Shown: positions 33,301 through 48,300 of the stretch, piece after piece
Layout of the letters: every line of letters starts with the position of its first letter
How positions within the stretch are numbered: position 1 is the first letter of the stretch
Assembly: GCF_030936135.1 (NCBI RefSeq)
Contig: NC_082603.1
Location: 30,753,236 to 30,817,235 of the forward strand
Source of the DNA: Gavia stellata
Lineage: Eukaryota > Chordata > Aves > Gaviiformes > Gaviidae
DNA: 64,000 bases
Reading direction: 5' to 3'
Program-made: the position numbers and the translations under genes
The notes under the pieces: model-generated
What the model saw: only the letters and a program-made list of their open reading frames with translations
Database searches by the model: none
What the model was told of the DNA's origin: nothing

Positions 33301-36300
33301 ATTATCAAACTATATTGTAAATGTTCATCTCCCTACTACTGTATTTAGCTTGTAGGACGTCATAGCAATCTTTCGTTAAAGCTCTAAATATGACAAACTC
33401 TCTTAACAGAAGCCTATACAACAGTAGTGCCTTCCATCCATGACACTGGATGAGAAAGAATAGATAGAACCCAGAAACTGGATAGAAAAAACATTCCATC
33501 ACATCAAATATTAAAATTTGATGGGGAAAAAAAAAGCTATTTCAGAATAAAAAAGACTTGGACATTTAAAAATGTCAAGCCCCCACTGACAACCTACAGG
33601 AACATGCCAGAACACAGATTAACACTTCTGAGTTCTCTTAATACAAAATCCCAAACATTCGCCAAATGACTCCTTTTCACAAATTTCCTGCTGTGTTTTC
33701 CTAGTGTATTAAGATCAGCAAAATGTAACAAAGCTGCACTTCCCAAACTCACTTGCCAAGATTTTCTAATAGAAAATTAAACCTTTAACAATAACTATAG
33801 TTATGGTCTCTCTCTGTAACAAGATAACTTGGTTACTACTGCTATAGGCTTCTGACTGAGTGAGGAAGGAGAATCAGTTAAAAATTAAGCTGATATCTGG
33901 CATCAGAAAAAAGATAGTAAGAAAACACTGTATCTGAACTATTAAAAGAGTATTTGATACCAGTTTATAAGACAAGCTGAAATCAGGTAGAATTGTTTAG
34001 AAGTAATACTTTGAACTTGAAATTCTGAAAATTACAGCAGCATGTTACCTCCTAGGGTAGGAACAGACAAGCATTAACCTATTCAAGAAACGAATTGCTA
34101 CAAGCATGATCAAGACAAGTGCCATTCACCTTGTCATTTACAAATCACACAGCATTGTCTGCAAACACAGCAAGAGCCATTAGGTAGAGACAACCTACAG
34201 GATTCATCAGTGATGAGGTAACACTAACCTTCTCCTGATAAAGCAAGGCACTGTCGAGAGTTTTTTCAAGAACAGTGGCTACAGCAACTCGCACCTCTCT
34301 TACACTGCATTCCAGGAGGAAAGTCCTGGAAGATAAAAGGTGAAGCTGCAAAGAGAACTGGAATCAACGTGTACACACGGTTACTATGATTAAGTGTGGT
34401 GTTTATTATTTTAAAAAGGATAACAGTCCAGATACTTCTTGTATTCTACTTCTGTGGATAAGCTGTAACTTACTTTTCTGCACTCCTGCTTGTCACTAGT
34501 AAGGCCTATATTACTTTATATTTATTCACTCAAGTAACAAAAAAGCTAAAACTAAAAGCTATCATAGGATCCTGTCTTTCAATGCAACTTCAAAGATAAA
34601 ATTTTCTTTACATAGACACACCTCTCTCAGTGTGTCAGTTCTCCAAGAATTTGTCTTAGGTGTTTTCAAAACAGCTGTTAGCTGATCTTGAGCTTGGCGA
34701 GAAAAATTCTTTCCAGTTTATCTATGGTCTTTGTCAGGTAAGTATTTAACTTACCTTACCCCAAACACTTTCACCACATTCTCCTTTCCCACCACTTGCA
34801 GGAGTGACTAGACATAAACTTAAACACATTCCAAGGCACTCCACTGAATTAAACATCTGCATCTTCCTCCACGTAGGCTGCATTATTTTATTAGATTTTC
34901 AGAATTACTCAGAAAGCTGCACAATCAGAGAAAATACTAGAAATAAAAACTTAATATCTAGAGTGTCTGTTTAAAGAATGCACACAGTCAGCTCTTTGGG
35001 AATATATCAGCATAGGCCAGATCTTGTTATTAGGAAGCTTTACCCATACATGAGACACAAAACACCCAAGACAGAATTACCAGTACTTACTTTACAAGCT
35101 CCCGGCCCTCTGGCCCAACGAAATATTCAACTAACCACTGACAAGCATCAATGCTTTTGGAGAGCAGTGCATCTATGGTGGCAATCCATTCTTCTGTATC
35201 GGCCCTTTAACAAAACAGGGACAACTGTCAGTAATGAAAGAGAAAACACACCTCCAAAACCTAAGCCACATTTCTTGTTTGCCAAATAGAAAGATTTTTT
35301 ACTTTAATTGAACATACATTTGATGGCTTAAGACAAAAACACTTAGAGAAGTATTTTGGAACAACTTCCTGTCTTTAAATCCATTAAAGCCTTTCCATGC
35401 CCAATCCACTACCATCAAAATAATGGACAGCTGGGAGAGGCAGCAAACTGTCAGGTTATACATGACCCTCCTTCATTTCTCAGATTTGTTTGCAATGGGA
35501 TTTCAATGCAAAGGAGAAATGTATTGCTACTCCTGTGAATGTCTGTGCTACCCCCAGTATTTCAAGGTGCTGTAGGTACAACAAGCACGAAAACCTCAGA
35601 ATATGTTGTTACAGTACCCACAACAAGGCCTTACCTGAGTTTCTTCTTGGTTCGGAGATAGGTTTGGAAGAGGAATTGGACTGCCAGCTGTAAGCTCACC
35701 TTTGCCATACATGGATAATAAGGATGCTTTACCTTAGTCTGAAAGAAACGTCAAATTTACTTCAGAGCAGAAGTATGCCTACAGCACATATGCTGTCTCT
35801 TAAACACATCAACATATTCTATTCAAGTAATTTACTTCATTTGGAAAAAATACAACAAAGCATTTTTCTGTGCTAAAAACAGTCTCCAGTGCTGACTATG
35901 CTAGTTAACAAATATGCTAAAACAGGAACAAACTTGCTGTAAGGCCCACTAGATCTGTGGATTTAATAAATTTAATAAAAGCTGGTTTGTTTATTACTCC
36001 ATTTAGAAAAACTTAATTAGTAAACTGCATTTCTAATGAAAGTCTATCAACTTTGAGGTGACACCAACTTCTGGATCTTCCATATAGAGAGGAATTCTGT
36101 CCCTCTAGAACTCAGTTGGCATCATTAAAAAAGGTGTGTGTTATTTCATAACTTTTGCTATGGCACAAGGATGTTTCTCCCACTACTAGAACAGAAGGCT
36201 GGAGTCTGCTTTGACACAGATGTTATCAGTGTGAAAAATTACTGGAGACAATGAATTTCTCAGCTGGAAAAGCAAAATCATGTTAACCCTTCTCTTCCAG

Positions 36301-39300
36301 TTTTCCTGGTTGTGACCCAAACAGCTTCTGTGGCCCTTTCTACCCAACATATTCCAAATACTCTAAGATTAAAATCTAGGTACTTACAGCATTCAGTGAA
36401 GCTAATGACAGAACAAAACTGAAGTAGTCACTACTGTATACATCTCTATTCTTCATAAATTTCAAGTTTTCATCTCTCACCATCTGTAAGTTAAAAGGCA
36501 AAAAAATTAAAAAGTTGTCAAAGTACCTTTCTCTAACTAAAATTGCATCTTTTATGTAAATGCATAGTGTTTAAAAACCAGTGTCAGACCTATTCTGTTC
36601 ACACTCTGAATCACTACTTCAGTGGAGGGGAAAATACATACAGGAGACTTAGAAGATTTGTAGAAAACCAGTGATTTTCTTCCAAGGATATTACAAAACA
36701 CAAGACAAGAGACGAGGGTCTTAATCATTCAGGGAAAAGGAAAAAGGTAGAAATTGCTGATAAGTTCTGTTTTTTGCTTGTTTTGAACAAAAAAAGCGAA
36801 GAGAACATCCTTCAAACCTGAAAGGCTTGCTTAGCAAATTTATATGTACAGAGCAAGGAGCCATGTTATAATTACAAGCTGCAGCCACAATAACGTACTT
36901 AAATGCCCAGCCCCTCTTTTTTCAAATGAGATTTTGCTGAAAGACTCCCAAGAAATTTGAGCCAAGTTCTGTTTATTGTAATAATACAACCCCGGATACA
37001 AGAATGCTTAAAGTGACTATTAATGCCCTGATACAGCCCATGTGGAGGGCCACACATAGCCTGCACAGTTTATTCTGACTGTGTATGTGATGTAGGCTCT
37101 CTTGCATGTGTGCAGATCAGCAGGATGGTGTGTGTTCAGAAGGTCAAATACATGCAAGATTGTATGCTCTCCTGTACGGACCAGAGCTGCAGGCCTACAG
37201 ACTGAGACCTTCCTCTTATGACAGCTAACTGATATCCAGGTTCTGCCATCCTCTCGCTGCTCTGCCAATGCCAACACACCTCCATTTTCAGTCCCGACTT
37301 GCAAAATTGCCTTCAACATCTGTGTTTTTCCCCTTTGAGAACATATTTAGTATTACATAAGCTAACAGACATGAACAGAATTGAAGCTGGTTTTGGTTTC
37401 CCCTTTCTACATTCTTGTGAACTCAAGAAATTGAGGTTGATTGTAATTTGCCATCATATCCATTACTCCTCAAGTATGCTTCAAATGAAGCATCTTCTCT
37501 GCTCTCATCTCTCCCTGCTACCTTGCTGACTGCTGCCATATTTCGTGTTTGACCAGTTTGCCTGCAGTTTCTTCAAAGCAAAGAATGATGGGTCAATTTT
37601 GTGACAGCAAAACTTGCAATGATGTATCACTGAGCAGCTTGTTAACAACTTTATGTCAGAAACCAGAATTATCTTCTAGCTTTGCTTTCAAGAAGAGAAT
37701 TACTTCAAGGCCACCTTCAAAGTTACTGTGCTCCTCTTACTATGTGCTTATATTTCCTATGAGTAGGATTTAGTTGCCATTTTTAGAGTGTTCTACCTGA
37801 TAGATCCGCACAGGCATTTTCTCTACAAAAAGTCCCTTTTTTTCTCCTTTTCGAACCAGCTTGGTCAAGATGGAGAGGCGGTCACTGTTGGGCCTGTGGG
37901 GTCGAGGTGATGACTGGGGTGAAATTTCTGGAGAAGATGGAGCGGATCTGAAATATATACAAGCTCAAGGTGAATAATGAAATCCTATGACAAATCTACA
38001 GTTCAGGTTTAAAATACCAGTACAGCCAGTATAATCTTGAGGCAAATTTAGATAACTGTCTAAATACTTCTTAAGGCTGTCAGTCAGCTTGAACTTCTTA
38101 CTGCAATAGTGACAGCAGTATGGAAGAGGAAATTATAAAAGCAATAAAAGACTATTCATTAAGCAGCTTAAAAATCAAAACAACAGAAGGGTCAGTATAT
38201 CGTTGGTCGAACAGGAATTATTAATTTCTTAGTTCTGGAGATAGGGTCTAGGTATCAATGTAAGGGAAACCTTTACAGACACAAGAGGAACTTACAATGA
38301 GAGGTCCTCAGCTTCCTGACGCACAACACTCACTCGACTTTTCTTTGGCAAGACCGGAGAGTTCTGATCAGAGACTCTCTGGTAAAACAGCATATAGGCG
38401 TTCCAGTAGCGTCGACGCACATCAGGGTAGGGGTTAGCTGATGGAAGATAAGGCATTTGATGAAGGCCTTTGAAGGTTTAATGGCTTTTTCGTTCCTACA
38501 GGGAAGTGAAACTGGGTATGCAAGTAATATAGACTGTGACAGTATAAAGTCATTTGTCAGATCAAAACATCAGTCTATGTTAGCAAATAATGAAAAACTG
38601 AATTCCAAAATATTTTTGCAAACAGCATATGTATTTTAAAAAGATTATTGTCAGAATTATGAAACAAGTGAATATTGGTGGAAATGTATTTGGAATTAAT
38701 TCCTTAAAGCATTGAAAAGTTTAACTATATGATGCCACACCATGTTCTACGCACAGTCATTTTCACTAGCCTAAAATAAGGCCTGTTTTGTGGTGTTTTT
38801 TTTTTTTTAACTATTTTAACAAGGTGTCATTTTACTTTTGAATCTCCTCTGCTACTAAGTCTACAAAGTGCTGAACAACAGTGAATATGGTTCAATTATA
38901 CTAGGCTGTATACAAGCTGTTACGTCCTTCAGTAAACAGAAGACTGTAGGAAAAAACTGCTTCAGAAGGATTATTAGACCAAGTAATTCGAAGTAGATAT
39001 AACGGACTGAGCTTTACCTCTACTGAGAACCAACATGAAATATAAAGCTACTGTAAATCAATCTATACTTCTGCTTACATTGATCATAGACTTTAGGTCT
39101 ATACTCTCCACCAAAACATTCATATTCCAAGGTTTCATCAGTTAAATCAAATTCTTCAACAACGGTGTCATTAAATTTATACCACTTTCCTTTTCCACAT
39201 CCCCTGTGATCAAAACAGAATAGAAACACAACAGAAACAAAGTTACTTGATTGTCTAGTAAAAAAACCAAACCACCCTGAAATACCCTAGAAATGACAAC

Positions 39301-42300
39301 CCTGAACTCAGATTTGTTTTGACAGTAAATAGAAAGCTTAGTTCAAATCAATGTCAAAGTTACATTTAAAAAAAATAAGCTTGATTACAAATATGAGAAG
39401 CACATCACCTGCAACTAAGTGTCACAGGAAGCCCTCAAACTGCAATACAAGGTACGTAAGAATTGCTGAGACTTTTGTAATACGCTTTCCCATGTTACTG
39501 TGTTATTTTCTTAACACTCACAACATTGGGTGTTCAGAAAGGGAAAAATGCTTCCAATAGAGCTCTGAATGGCTCATGACACCTTCCCAAAACAAGTAGT
39601 CTTTAGACTGCTCTCAAACTCCCCACGCCAATCTTCTTGGCCGTTACCTCCTGTCCTTTATAAAGGAGTAGTAGTGCCCTGCGTGTGCCTGGCCACTGTG
39701 AACAATCACACCAACAAGCTCATAGTTTTCCGTAGGGGCAACTTTCTTCCTCGGGGAGCCTCCGCCTCCTTGATCTGTGTTTCTACCATTGTCCCCCACT
39801 TCTGAGGACGAGTCCTGGCGAGCCATCCCTGACACAGTGTAAGGTTCCATGTTCAGCATCCAGGGAAACTGTTTGAAGAGATATTTCAGATTAACTGAGA
39901 GATTATGTTGCGTACATGCTTAGTGTAGCTTTATAAGAATTGTATTAATACTTCTCACATTGGGAACACCTAAGGAAAACATGGTAGTTCAGCTTTTTAT
40001 CCTTATGACACAGAAGTTAAATAAAATGTTTTTATGGAGGTTTTTGCTCTTGCTTTCTGAGAGGACCCTGAGAATGCTGAAGGAAAGCTCTAAGAAAAAT
40101 ACTTATTTTCTGTAGCACGATCATGTTGTAAGTGTACCATGTACCCAAAATGCTTGTATCGAAACGTGGGGAAAAGAAGGAAGAATGAACAGGAAGAGTG
40201 AGAGTCCACGCCGCTGTCCACTCCATGAAGCAGCGGGGTGGGGGTAGTGCGTGTGTGTCATACAGAAAAGGTTTCTTACCCTTATTTGCTCATCGTATTT
40301 AATAGAACGTCCGCTCTCCCAATCAAAGCCAAATCTCATCAGGTGAATCACCAACAGGCTAGGCAAGACCTTAATGCATGTGCGCTTCACTGTAGTTCTC
40401 TTAAAAAGAAAAAAGAATACCACCTCTATCTATTTACCTCAAGCATTCTGTAGTATTCTTCTACAGATGCACAATACAGCCAAACTGATGTACAATACAG
40501 CCAAACTGATGTACAATACAGCCAAACTGATGTACAATACAGCCAAACTGATGTACAATACAGCCACGGGAGCAGGATCACCACAGGATGACTATAATAT
40601 GTACAGATCGGGTAGTATTACAAGTATTACAGAGTTTGTGCAGTGGGCTGTTACGTTACAGAACATTTTACCATCCTACCATCCCTCTAAATGTTCGGTC
40701 TACAATATGAATTACAGGGAATGAAGAATGCTATCTGCATGGATTTATGGATTTAACCTTTTGATTATGTCTTCAAAGTAGAAAGAGTAAGCAGTATCTA
40801 AGCGTGGCTTCTATGACCATGTAATGCTTAAGAAAATACCAAGCTACGGCTGAATCTTCTTTCACATACACTAAGAACCAATACCTTTTCTTTGCACTTT
40901 TCACAGTAGTATGCATTGCTTCCTTCCAGAACTTCTCCTCTAACAAACTGATCCAATGATATTTCCAGACTTTGACATGAAGTCACACCTAGGTTGAGAG
41001 CCATGAAGGCTTCCTCGCGCTCATACCTAAATTCAGGAAGAAAAATAGTCAAGGCATTGACAGAGTAGAACCTATCCAACTTGCATTAACAAGACATATG
41101 CTTAGGAAAGAATATTGCATTTGCCCCATAGCTATCAACAGCTGTGATGCTCATAAAGGCATATGTCTCTACCTTCTTGTGCTATTTTGACCTACATATT
41201 TTAATAGTTATGGGAGCACATAACTTGTTAAATTTAGTGCATTAGTTACCATTACCTGTGAGGACAGTCCTTGCAGATCTTCTGATCAGAGAAGATTCCT
41301 TGAAAAGTATTCTTAAATATTTGGTCTCTTCCTATTTTCTGTTGGAGATGTAAAGTTAGACATCAGTTGAATATTTTGCAGAGTGAAAGACCAAGAAAGC
41401 GATAAAAATTTTAAACTTCTGAATACTATGTAGATTACAGAATAAGCCGAATGGCTCTCTGCATTCTTTTCTGAAGAGCAAAGGAGTAGAGAAAAGGTAC
41501 CACAGACATGCATATAAACAAGGAAAGAAATCCCTGAGGTTTTTACCTTGAGGTACTCATCCATTTGATCTATAAGACTGGTGAAGAACTCATAAGCATC
41601 CTGCTGCTCTCTAACATAAAGTTCCTTATTCCACATCTTGAAAATCTATATGAAGTATAAATATGTATAAAAACTTGGTTGTTCCATATACATATCACTA
41701 AAGAAAGTGATTTTTTTTTTTTAAAGAAATTTGTTATTTTTACATGTTTGGACTTTTTGAAGTAGAACTTACTTTATCTCTAGAAATTCTGCAATGAGAA
41801 AAGGCTGAATAAATGATTAGTTGTTAAGTAGAAAAGCTATATATTCTAAACAAAAAGACATAATACCTTCCAAAAGTTCTCAGGTACATAATACTGTAGC
41901 TTGCTTTCCATCAAATGACCAAAAAGAGATTGAACTTGATAGAACACATTGTCATCTGGATTGTCTGTATCATCATCAATGGAAAGCAAGGCCTGGAAGG
42001 AAACAAATAACCTTATTAAATCGGTTCTTAGCAAAATTATTGCTGTAAGTTGTCATGACACACAGCACAACAACTTATAATGTATTTATTTATTGTGTGT
42101 ATATATATATCTATGCACACACACACAGAGTTTTATTTTTAAACAATTAATTTAGAAATGGTGCTAAGATGAACTTGCAGTTCAGGTGACAGTAATTTCA
42201 AAAAGAGAACTTTACTGGACGTTGAACCAATTACCTCTGGGAGACCAGGCTGCATATATAGCTGCTGGAATACCGCATTCATGTAACAAGTAGCACCACC

Positions 42301-42354
42301 ATTCTTCAGTCCCACAAACCCTGAAATGGAGCGACTATCCACTGGTGGAAGATA
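24324..42354 (-). CDS. USP24: USP24 catalytic and C-terminal exons (26 exons)
   Basis: In transcript order: 42235-42354, 41867-41992, 41547-41645, 41256-41338, 40885-41026, 40280-40399, 39648-39868, 39079-39203, 38296-38437, 37797-37947, 36388-36483, 35635-35738, 35091-35204, 34229-34325, 32652-32768, 31949-32041, 31504-31606, 30469-30590, 29804-29917, 29462-29527, 29102-29168, 26873-26951, 26197-26272, 24991-25077, 24556-24666, 24324-24386. They sum to 2838 bases (945 codons plus stop). After the catalytic domain come a Ser/Pro-rich linker ([18 protein letters not shown]) and a helical C-terminal region with motifs such as [16 protein letters not shown] and [10 protein letters not shown]. 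The C-terminus ends with a Ser-rich stretch and the acidic SDLDDVDP. The donor after 29102 is GC. Confidence 0.94.
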
Positions 42355-45300
42355 CTAGAATGACAAACACATTTTTTGTCCCAGTAAGTTATAAAAAGCA
42401 TGAGACTCCAACAACATACTACAGCTTTTATAATCACCTTCATATGAGCTATTAAGAGCAATTTAATGGAAAACCAGGAATATAAATTCTGAAAGATCGC
42501 AACAGCACTATATTTGGTCATTTAGATATTTAACACTTTGCACAAAACTGTTAAAAATGGCCTAAAATATATCTAAATAAAATTGGTGATATTTTAGAAA
42601 TACTTCTTTCTTATCCCGACAATAACTGACAAAGACTCACTGGAATATTTGCTTCTGAGGAAGATCAAACAGGTCTGCATTTACTCTTATCTGCTTTTTG
42701 TTATTTTAAATTGAAGACCATGGAAACTTCATGAATGAAGCAGTTAAGTAGATCATGCACAGTACTCCAAGCCGCACTAATACAAATCAAAAAAGGCTTC
42801 TTGCTTACATCAAACTCCTTGGTAAGTGCAGGGTCACACTGGTGATGCATAGAAAGCAGCTCTTTTGTAATAAGCTGGAGATTGGAAGGTGAGCTGTCAG
42901 CCAGCATTACTAACACTTCATAAGCAGCTAACCGGCTATCTGCTGTACTGCACCTAAAAAACAAAACCACATTTCAGATCTATTTTGTAGATGACTCAAT
43001 TATTTCTAATTCCAGAAAGCCAGAACAAGTGACAATTAATGTTCAAAAGGAACACTTTAAATGATAAAACACTCCTGAGAGACTGCAGAGTGCTATTTTT
43101 ATTTTCTTGGAGAAGGGGAACAGGGGAGAATCGAATCAGAAGAGCAACACCAGGAACACTCCTTTAAATAAGCCTCCCTTACTGACATAAAGACACCTGT
43201 TGTTAACATTCAGTAGCAAGGAAAAGTGCGTGCCCTAAAAAGAAGACACTGAATTGGTTGTACGTCTGAGGGCAAACAGACATACTCTCTATCACTGTAA
43301 CAATGACGGAGACATAATGACTTATTTACAGGGAGACAAGCTTTGAAAGAGCTAGACCAGATAACTTACTTGCTACAAGAGATGACCTTAGACCTAAGCT
43401 GCACTAGACCAGTACAAAACACTTCTACTTAGCTCTTTTCAGTGGATCATCAAAACACACTAGCCCTTTCTTCTAAAGGCCAAAGAAAAGGCTTTATTTA
43501 CTTTAAGCAAACAAAAAAACATGCTTGAGATGAACTGCAATGGAGCTAAGCTGGAGCAAAACACTAAGGTATAAGAAGTCCCATTCAGTTCAGGGGTTGC
43601 TAAATGCTCCACTGGAACCTTCTTCAGGGTTTGTGGAAAGGCAGTGCAGATATGCCTGACCCAACTCTAACACCAGCTAGTCAGTGTAGTGTAAGCAATC
43701 CAGCTGCAGCAGCACAAAGCTCCACACGAGATAATTTACCCATCCCTTCAGATACTGTATGGCAATAACAGAAGGCAGGTATGACAGGAAAGAGAAAGCC
43801 CACTCTTTTTTCCCTATTTGATATATTTGGGGCTATTATCAGCTACCTCAGGTGCACGGAGACTTGCTCAGCCTTAGCTTGTTACAACACACAGTTCTTT
43901 TGAAGGAAAAAAAAAAAACAGGTGAGCTTTTGAGATTCTCATTTATGAGGGGCCTGAAAAGTTAATTTCCTGCTCATGCCCCAATTTAGCCAACTTCCCA
44001 AGTGATGATGAGCTAAAGGAGAACTCTTTGGACTCATGAAATCAGCACTTAGTTGTGCCTGCAGTTCATCATTGATCTAATAAACAAAGCACAGACTTTG
44101 GAAGTACAAAAAAGCAAAGATTTTGGTTCACAGAAAAACTTACAAAAATGCTATTTGGACACTTATGTAGAAAATGCAGAGAATTGGAGAAATGGTCCAA
44201 CATTGATATTAAATCCTAGTATCTGTAGCCCCAGTGTGACATTTGTATTCATGAGATCTAGGACAAAACACGATATAAACAAAAAACCCCAATTTTTACT
44301 TTGGATGAAAGTCTTGCTGACTGATTGCAGCACTGCCTGCTGGAGAATGGCTATTCAGAATAATCCTGGATGCTCGGAAGAGAAAATCATCCAACAATGG
44401 CTTAATCAAAGATGAACCTGTAACACAGTAATCCACATCTACTGTTAAATACTTACATTATCACTGCAAATGTCAGAAGGTGTTCCATAACAGCAAAATC
44501 ACTTAATAGCACCACATCAACAAAAACCATATCCAAATATTTTATTCAATGTCAAAAGTACAACAAAGGTGCTGCCAAAATGACTCCTTATAGCTCTGTA
44601 CCACTTCTACTCATGTATTATAATGTCTTCACACATATGGTCTACTGATAAAGTCACCTGTTAGTGCTATGCACAATTCACACTAGCCTAGTCACTTTAG
44701 AGTAAAAAGGAATACTTACCAACCATTTCCTTCTCTGCCCCACAAAGTGAAAGGAGAGTCTTGATGAGTCTCAAGTGTCCTGCTAACAGGATGTTATCAG
44801 CTTCACTTGTCTCACACTCAGCTGTGCGGTTGGGTTCAAAATTGTCTAGCCAGGTGATCTCATCTTCTAACATGGCAGCTGGGCTTATCTTTAACTGTTC
44901 CATTTCTGATGCTGCAAGAGAAAAAGAAAACCCAGAAAAATTAACAGCTCTATAAATGTAAAATATAAATACAAACAAATTTAAACGGTTTGGTAACGGT
45001 CTAGTTTCCCCTACAATGTGTACAACGTATACTTTCCACAAAGGAACTAATTTCACTTTCCAAAAGGAGTGAGCTGCCTTGTTGTTACTGAATGCCAAGA
45101 ATAGTCCATGCCAGGCATTAACAGAGGACAGCCAGAACACTGGCAGGTCACATTGAGTTCATGGTGTAGTAACCCCTCCGTGAAGGCAATTCTACATCTT
45201 GTCTATAGAAGGGACACGTGCTTGGAAGCTGCAATCAGAATGACATGTGTGCCTGTATATACTTACATGTGAGGTCATCCAATAACTGACATCTCAGGTC

Positions 45301-48300
45301 AAAATATTCTGTACACTGGGACAAAAGTCTGAAACAGGTACAAATAGAAGAAAGGTTTAATTTAAAATCAGAAACTTTTTTCTAAGCAGTTGCGTTTAAG
45401 GCCTGTGTGCTCTGTCCATCTAATCCAAAATAGCATAGCTAGTTAGGTATGCTTCTGCATGCACACGCTGCAGCTTTAAAACAAATTCCATACCAACAGC
45501 TACTTCTGAATGTTATGAATAACATTTAATCCTGCTTTCTTCCTTCACCTCATAACAATTTTAGTTAATTATCAGGAAACGATAAAACAACAACATGTTT
45601 TAACTTCCTAGTTACTCCTCTATTCAGATTCCTCTAGAAATTGCCGTTTCAAGTTACTGTTAAATTCAACCACCTTTGGCCAGTTCAAGGACAAGTTGAC
45701 AGGACTGACACCTACAGTCTTTACAGGTGTAATGGGTAACATAAGCAACAAGAAATCGGGTGAAGTCATGTCGGCAGACTTGCAGAGTCCTAATCCCTTC
45801 TGCCTCAGAGTTTCCACAGCACTACTCTTAAAAATGTGATAGATTTGCTTCCTCAATAAACATGAATCTGACTTACCTCTGGTTGATTCCTCTCATGATG
45901 CTGGTTGGTGACCAAAGAGGCAGCTGGGCACCAAGAACAACACTCAGGAGAAACTGGTTTGGCTTTTGTACATCTGGGTGAGCTGATGTGTCTGTCTGAC
46001 TAAGGGTGTACAACTGGTCACAGGCAACACGACGAATCTGAAACAGTGCCATTGTCAAACACTAGCAGTTGCTCAAAGGTTACAAAAAAAATACACTTGT
46101 TTTGTTAGAAATCTAACAGAAAAAACAGACATTGAAAAGCTTGTGTAAACCAGACTATGAGCTCCGCACCTGCCAGCCAGGGTTTCTCTGTTTATAGGGA
46201 TTTAGCAATCCACTTTCATCCCTGAGCTAAAAGCTCTAATGCTTTATTAAACATAGATTATAAATTCAGATAAGGGGGAAAAGATGCAATGACTTCATGC
46301 AAAATACATGAGAGGGAATGAAATTAAGTAAGCGTGACTTGAAAATCTCTAGATTTTAGAATATCCAGAATAACCTTAAATAAGAAAAAATGAATTTTAG
46401 GAGGGTTCTGACATTTGGAAGAATTTTTCAAAAGTTCAGAAGAGTCCATTAAATCTTATCCAAATCTTTTGAGATGAAAGTTACTTGGAACTTTCCCTAA
46501 AGTACTAGTTTTACAGAATATGTCTCACCAAAATAAGAGTATTTTCTTTAGACTAGCCACAGCACAGTCCTGTGCACCTCATTGGTTAAACAAGCCTAAA
46601 GAATATAATACTTCAGCATTTTCTATCAACACATAACTAGATACTGGAATTACTAACAATTATACAAAGGATATTCATTCAAATACAAAAAACTGTGTGA
46701 ATATTTGTAATGAACAATTTTATCTTCAGACCATATTAAATGATCAAAGCGTACAAATTTCAGAAGTATAACATTCAAGAAGTTTTCAGAGAAAGACCCT
46801 CACCTCAGCACTTGGTGATCCAAGCAGTATGTCAATGATGAAATCAGCAACACAAGGCAAATTGTAAAAAGATCCTAAAACAGAAGAGTACCAGGCTATC
46901 TTTTTTAAAATAATAATTTAAAATAAGTCAGTTACAGTCTTGCATTAAAATCCCATAGGACCTAGAGGACATCCCCCTGTGAACACTGAAAAGCAGTAAC
47001 AGCTATTTGCATATTTCCCCATCTCCTTCCCTCACCAGAAACTGGCACCACGTTATAACAGCATTTTCCCTTTGCCTTCCACTACCACCAGTGTTTACAC
47101 TTTCTGTACACAAAGGTTCAAGTACTAAACACTAGCTATGCAAACAGCAGCACTTACAGAATTACATACTTCAAAGACAGTGCAAATATTTACATACTGG
47201 CAGTAAGTCAGCTTTCCCAAAACATTTCACTAAGGCACAGTACTACATGCCATGTTTCATACCACCTGTTCTTCAGTCCTGGAAAAAAAGCCCTGTATTT
47301 TTTAATGAAATTTTGTGTTTTAACTTGAGCTGTCACAGCTTACAAAGCCAGAAGTTTTTCATGATTTTTTCGTACTTGTCCGTCTCCAAAAGCCTTCTCC
47401 CACCTTCCTTATATTCCAAATAGTGAGTAATCCAATTCTATTTCATACCTAGTTGCTGACTGCGTAGCTGAAGGCAGGTTACTAAGAGAGACAAGGCTTC
47501 TCCAGCAATCAGAGCATCTTTGGTGGACACGGACTGCTGTCTCACACAGATACCAGCGTGCAGCGCAGTTGGCTCTCCTTCGCTTCCTGAACTGCAATTA
47601 CTTCCTGCATTAAGAAATGAACAAGTGTAATACATTACATTTTTCAGATGTTTTTGAGCTTCTGGTCAGTTTTCTGCAATTTAAAAAACTTCTCCAAATG
47701 CCATGTCTCCAAATACCACATGAACGCACAGCATCTTTCTCAGATTTGTGTAATTCAATCATATAATATCCTGAGTTGGAAGGGACCCAAAAGGATCATC
47801 AGGTCCAACTCCAATGAATTCAGCTTCAGGCTTGGAAAGTGTTCAATTAAGAATAAACCAAACGCTTTCTTTAGATTGATTTAGAGACACAGTTAACCTA
47901 CCTGAGCTGCTAAGTCTGTTTCGAATCCCAGCAGGAAATAAAGTGTTGGTCTCTTTTATTGGCTGACTACTTCCCACGAGGTCCAGTCGTCCTGCAGCAG
48001 CAGCCCAAGAGAGTCGCATGAAGCAAGCCACTGTGGAAGTGAAATCATTCACCTCCATAGTCTGAAGGAAGAAGAAACAGCAGTTACTTCTGTGCTATTC
48101 AACAGCCTTTGTTAATCGTAAGGACAAGAGGAATGTATCTTCTGGATCACGTCAAATTGGCATTTGGATTTGGTTTCCTCTCTCTTCTCTAAGCAGGCTT
48201 AAGGATACAAGAGTCTTTTTGTTCCCAAGGAGAGATTAGTATTGCTCCCTTAATAGGAAGTAGTTTTTAAATTCTCTAACTAGGGTAGATACCCTTTTCA

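Noticed and set aside
44053-44415. Plus-strand open frame of 120 codons
   Set aside because: Its right part is antisense to the USP24 exon 44300-44417, and the rest is AT-rich intron without similarity to known proteins.
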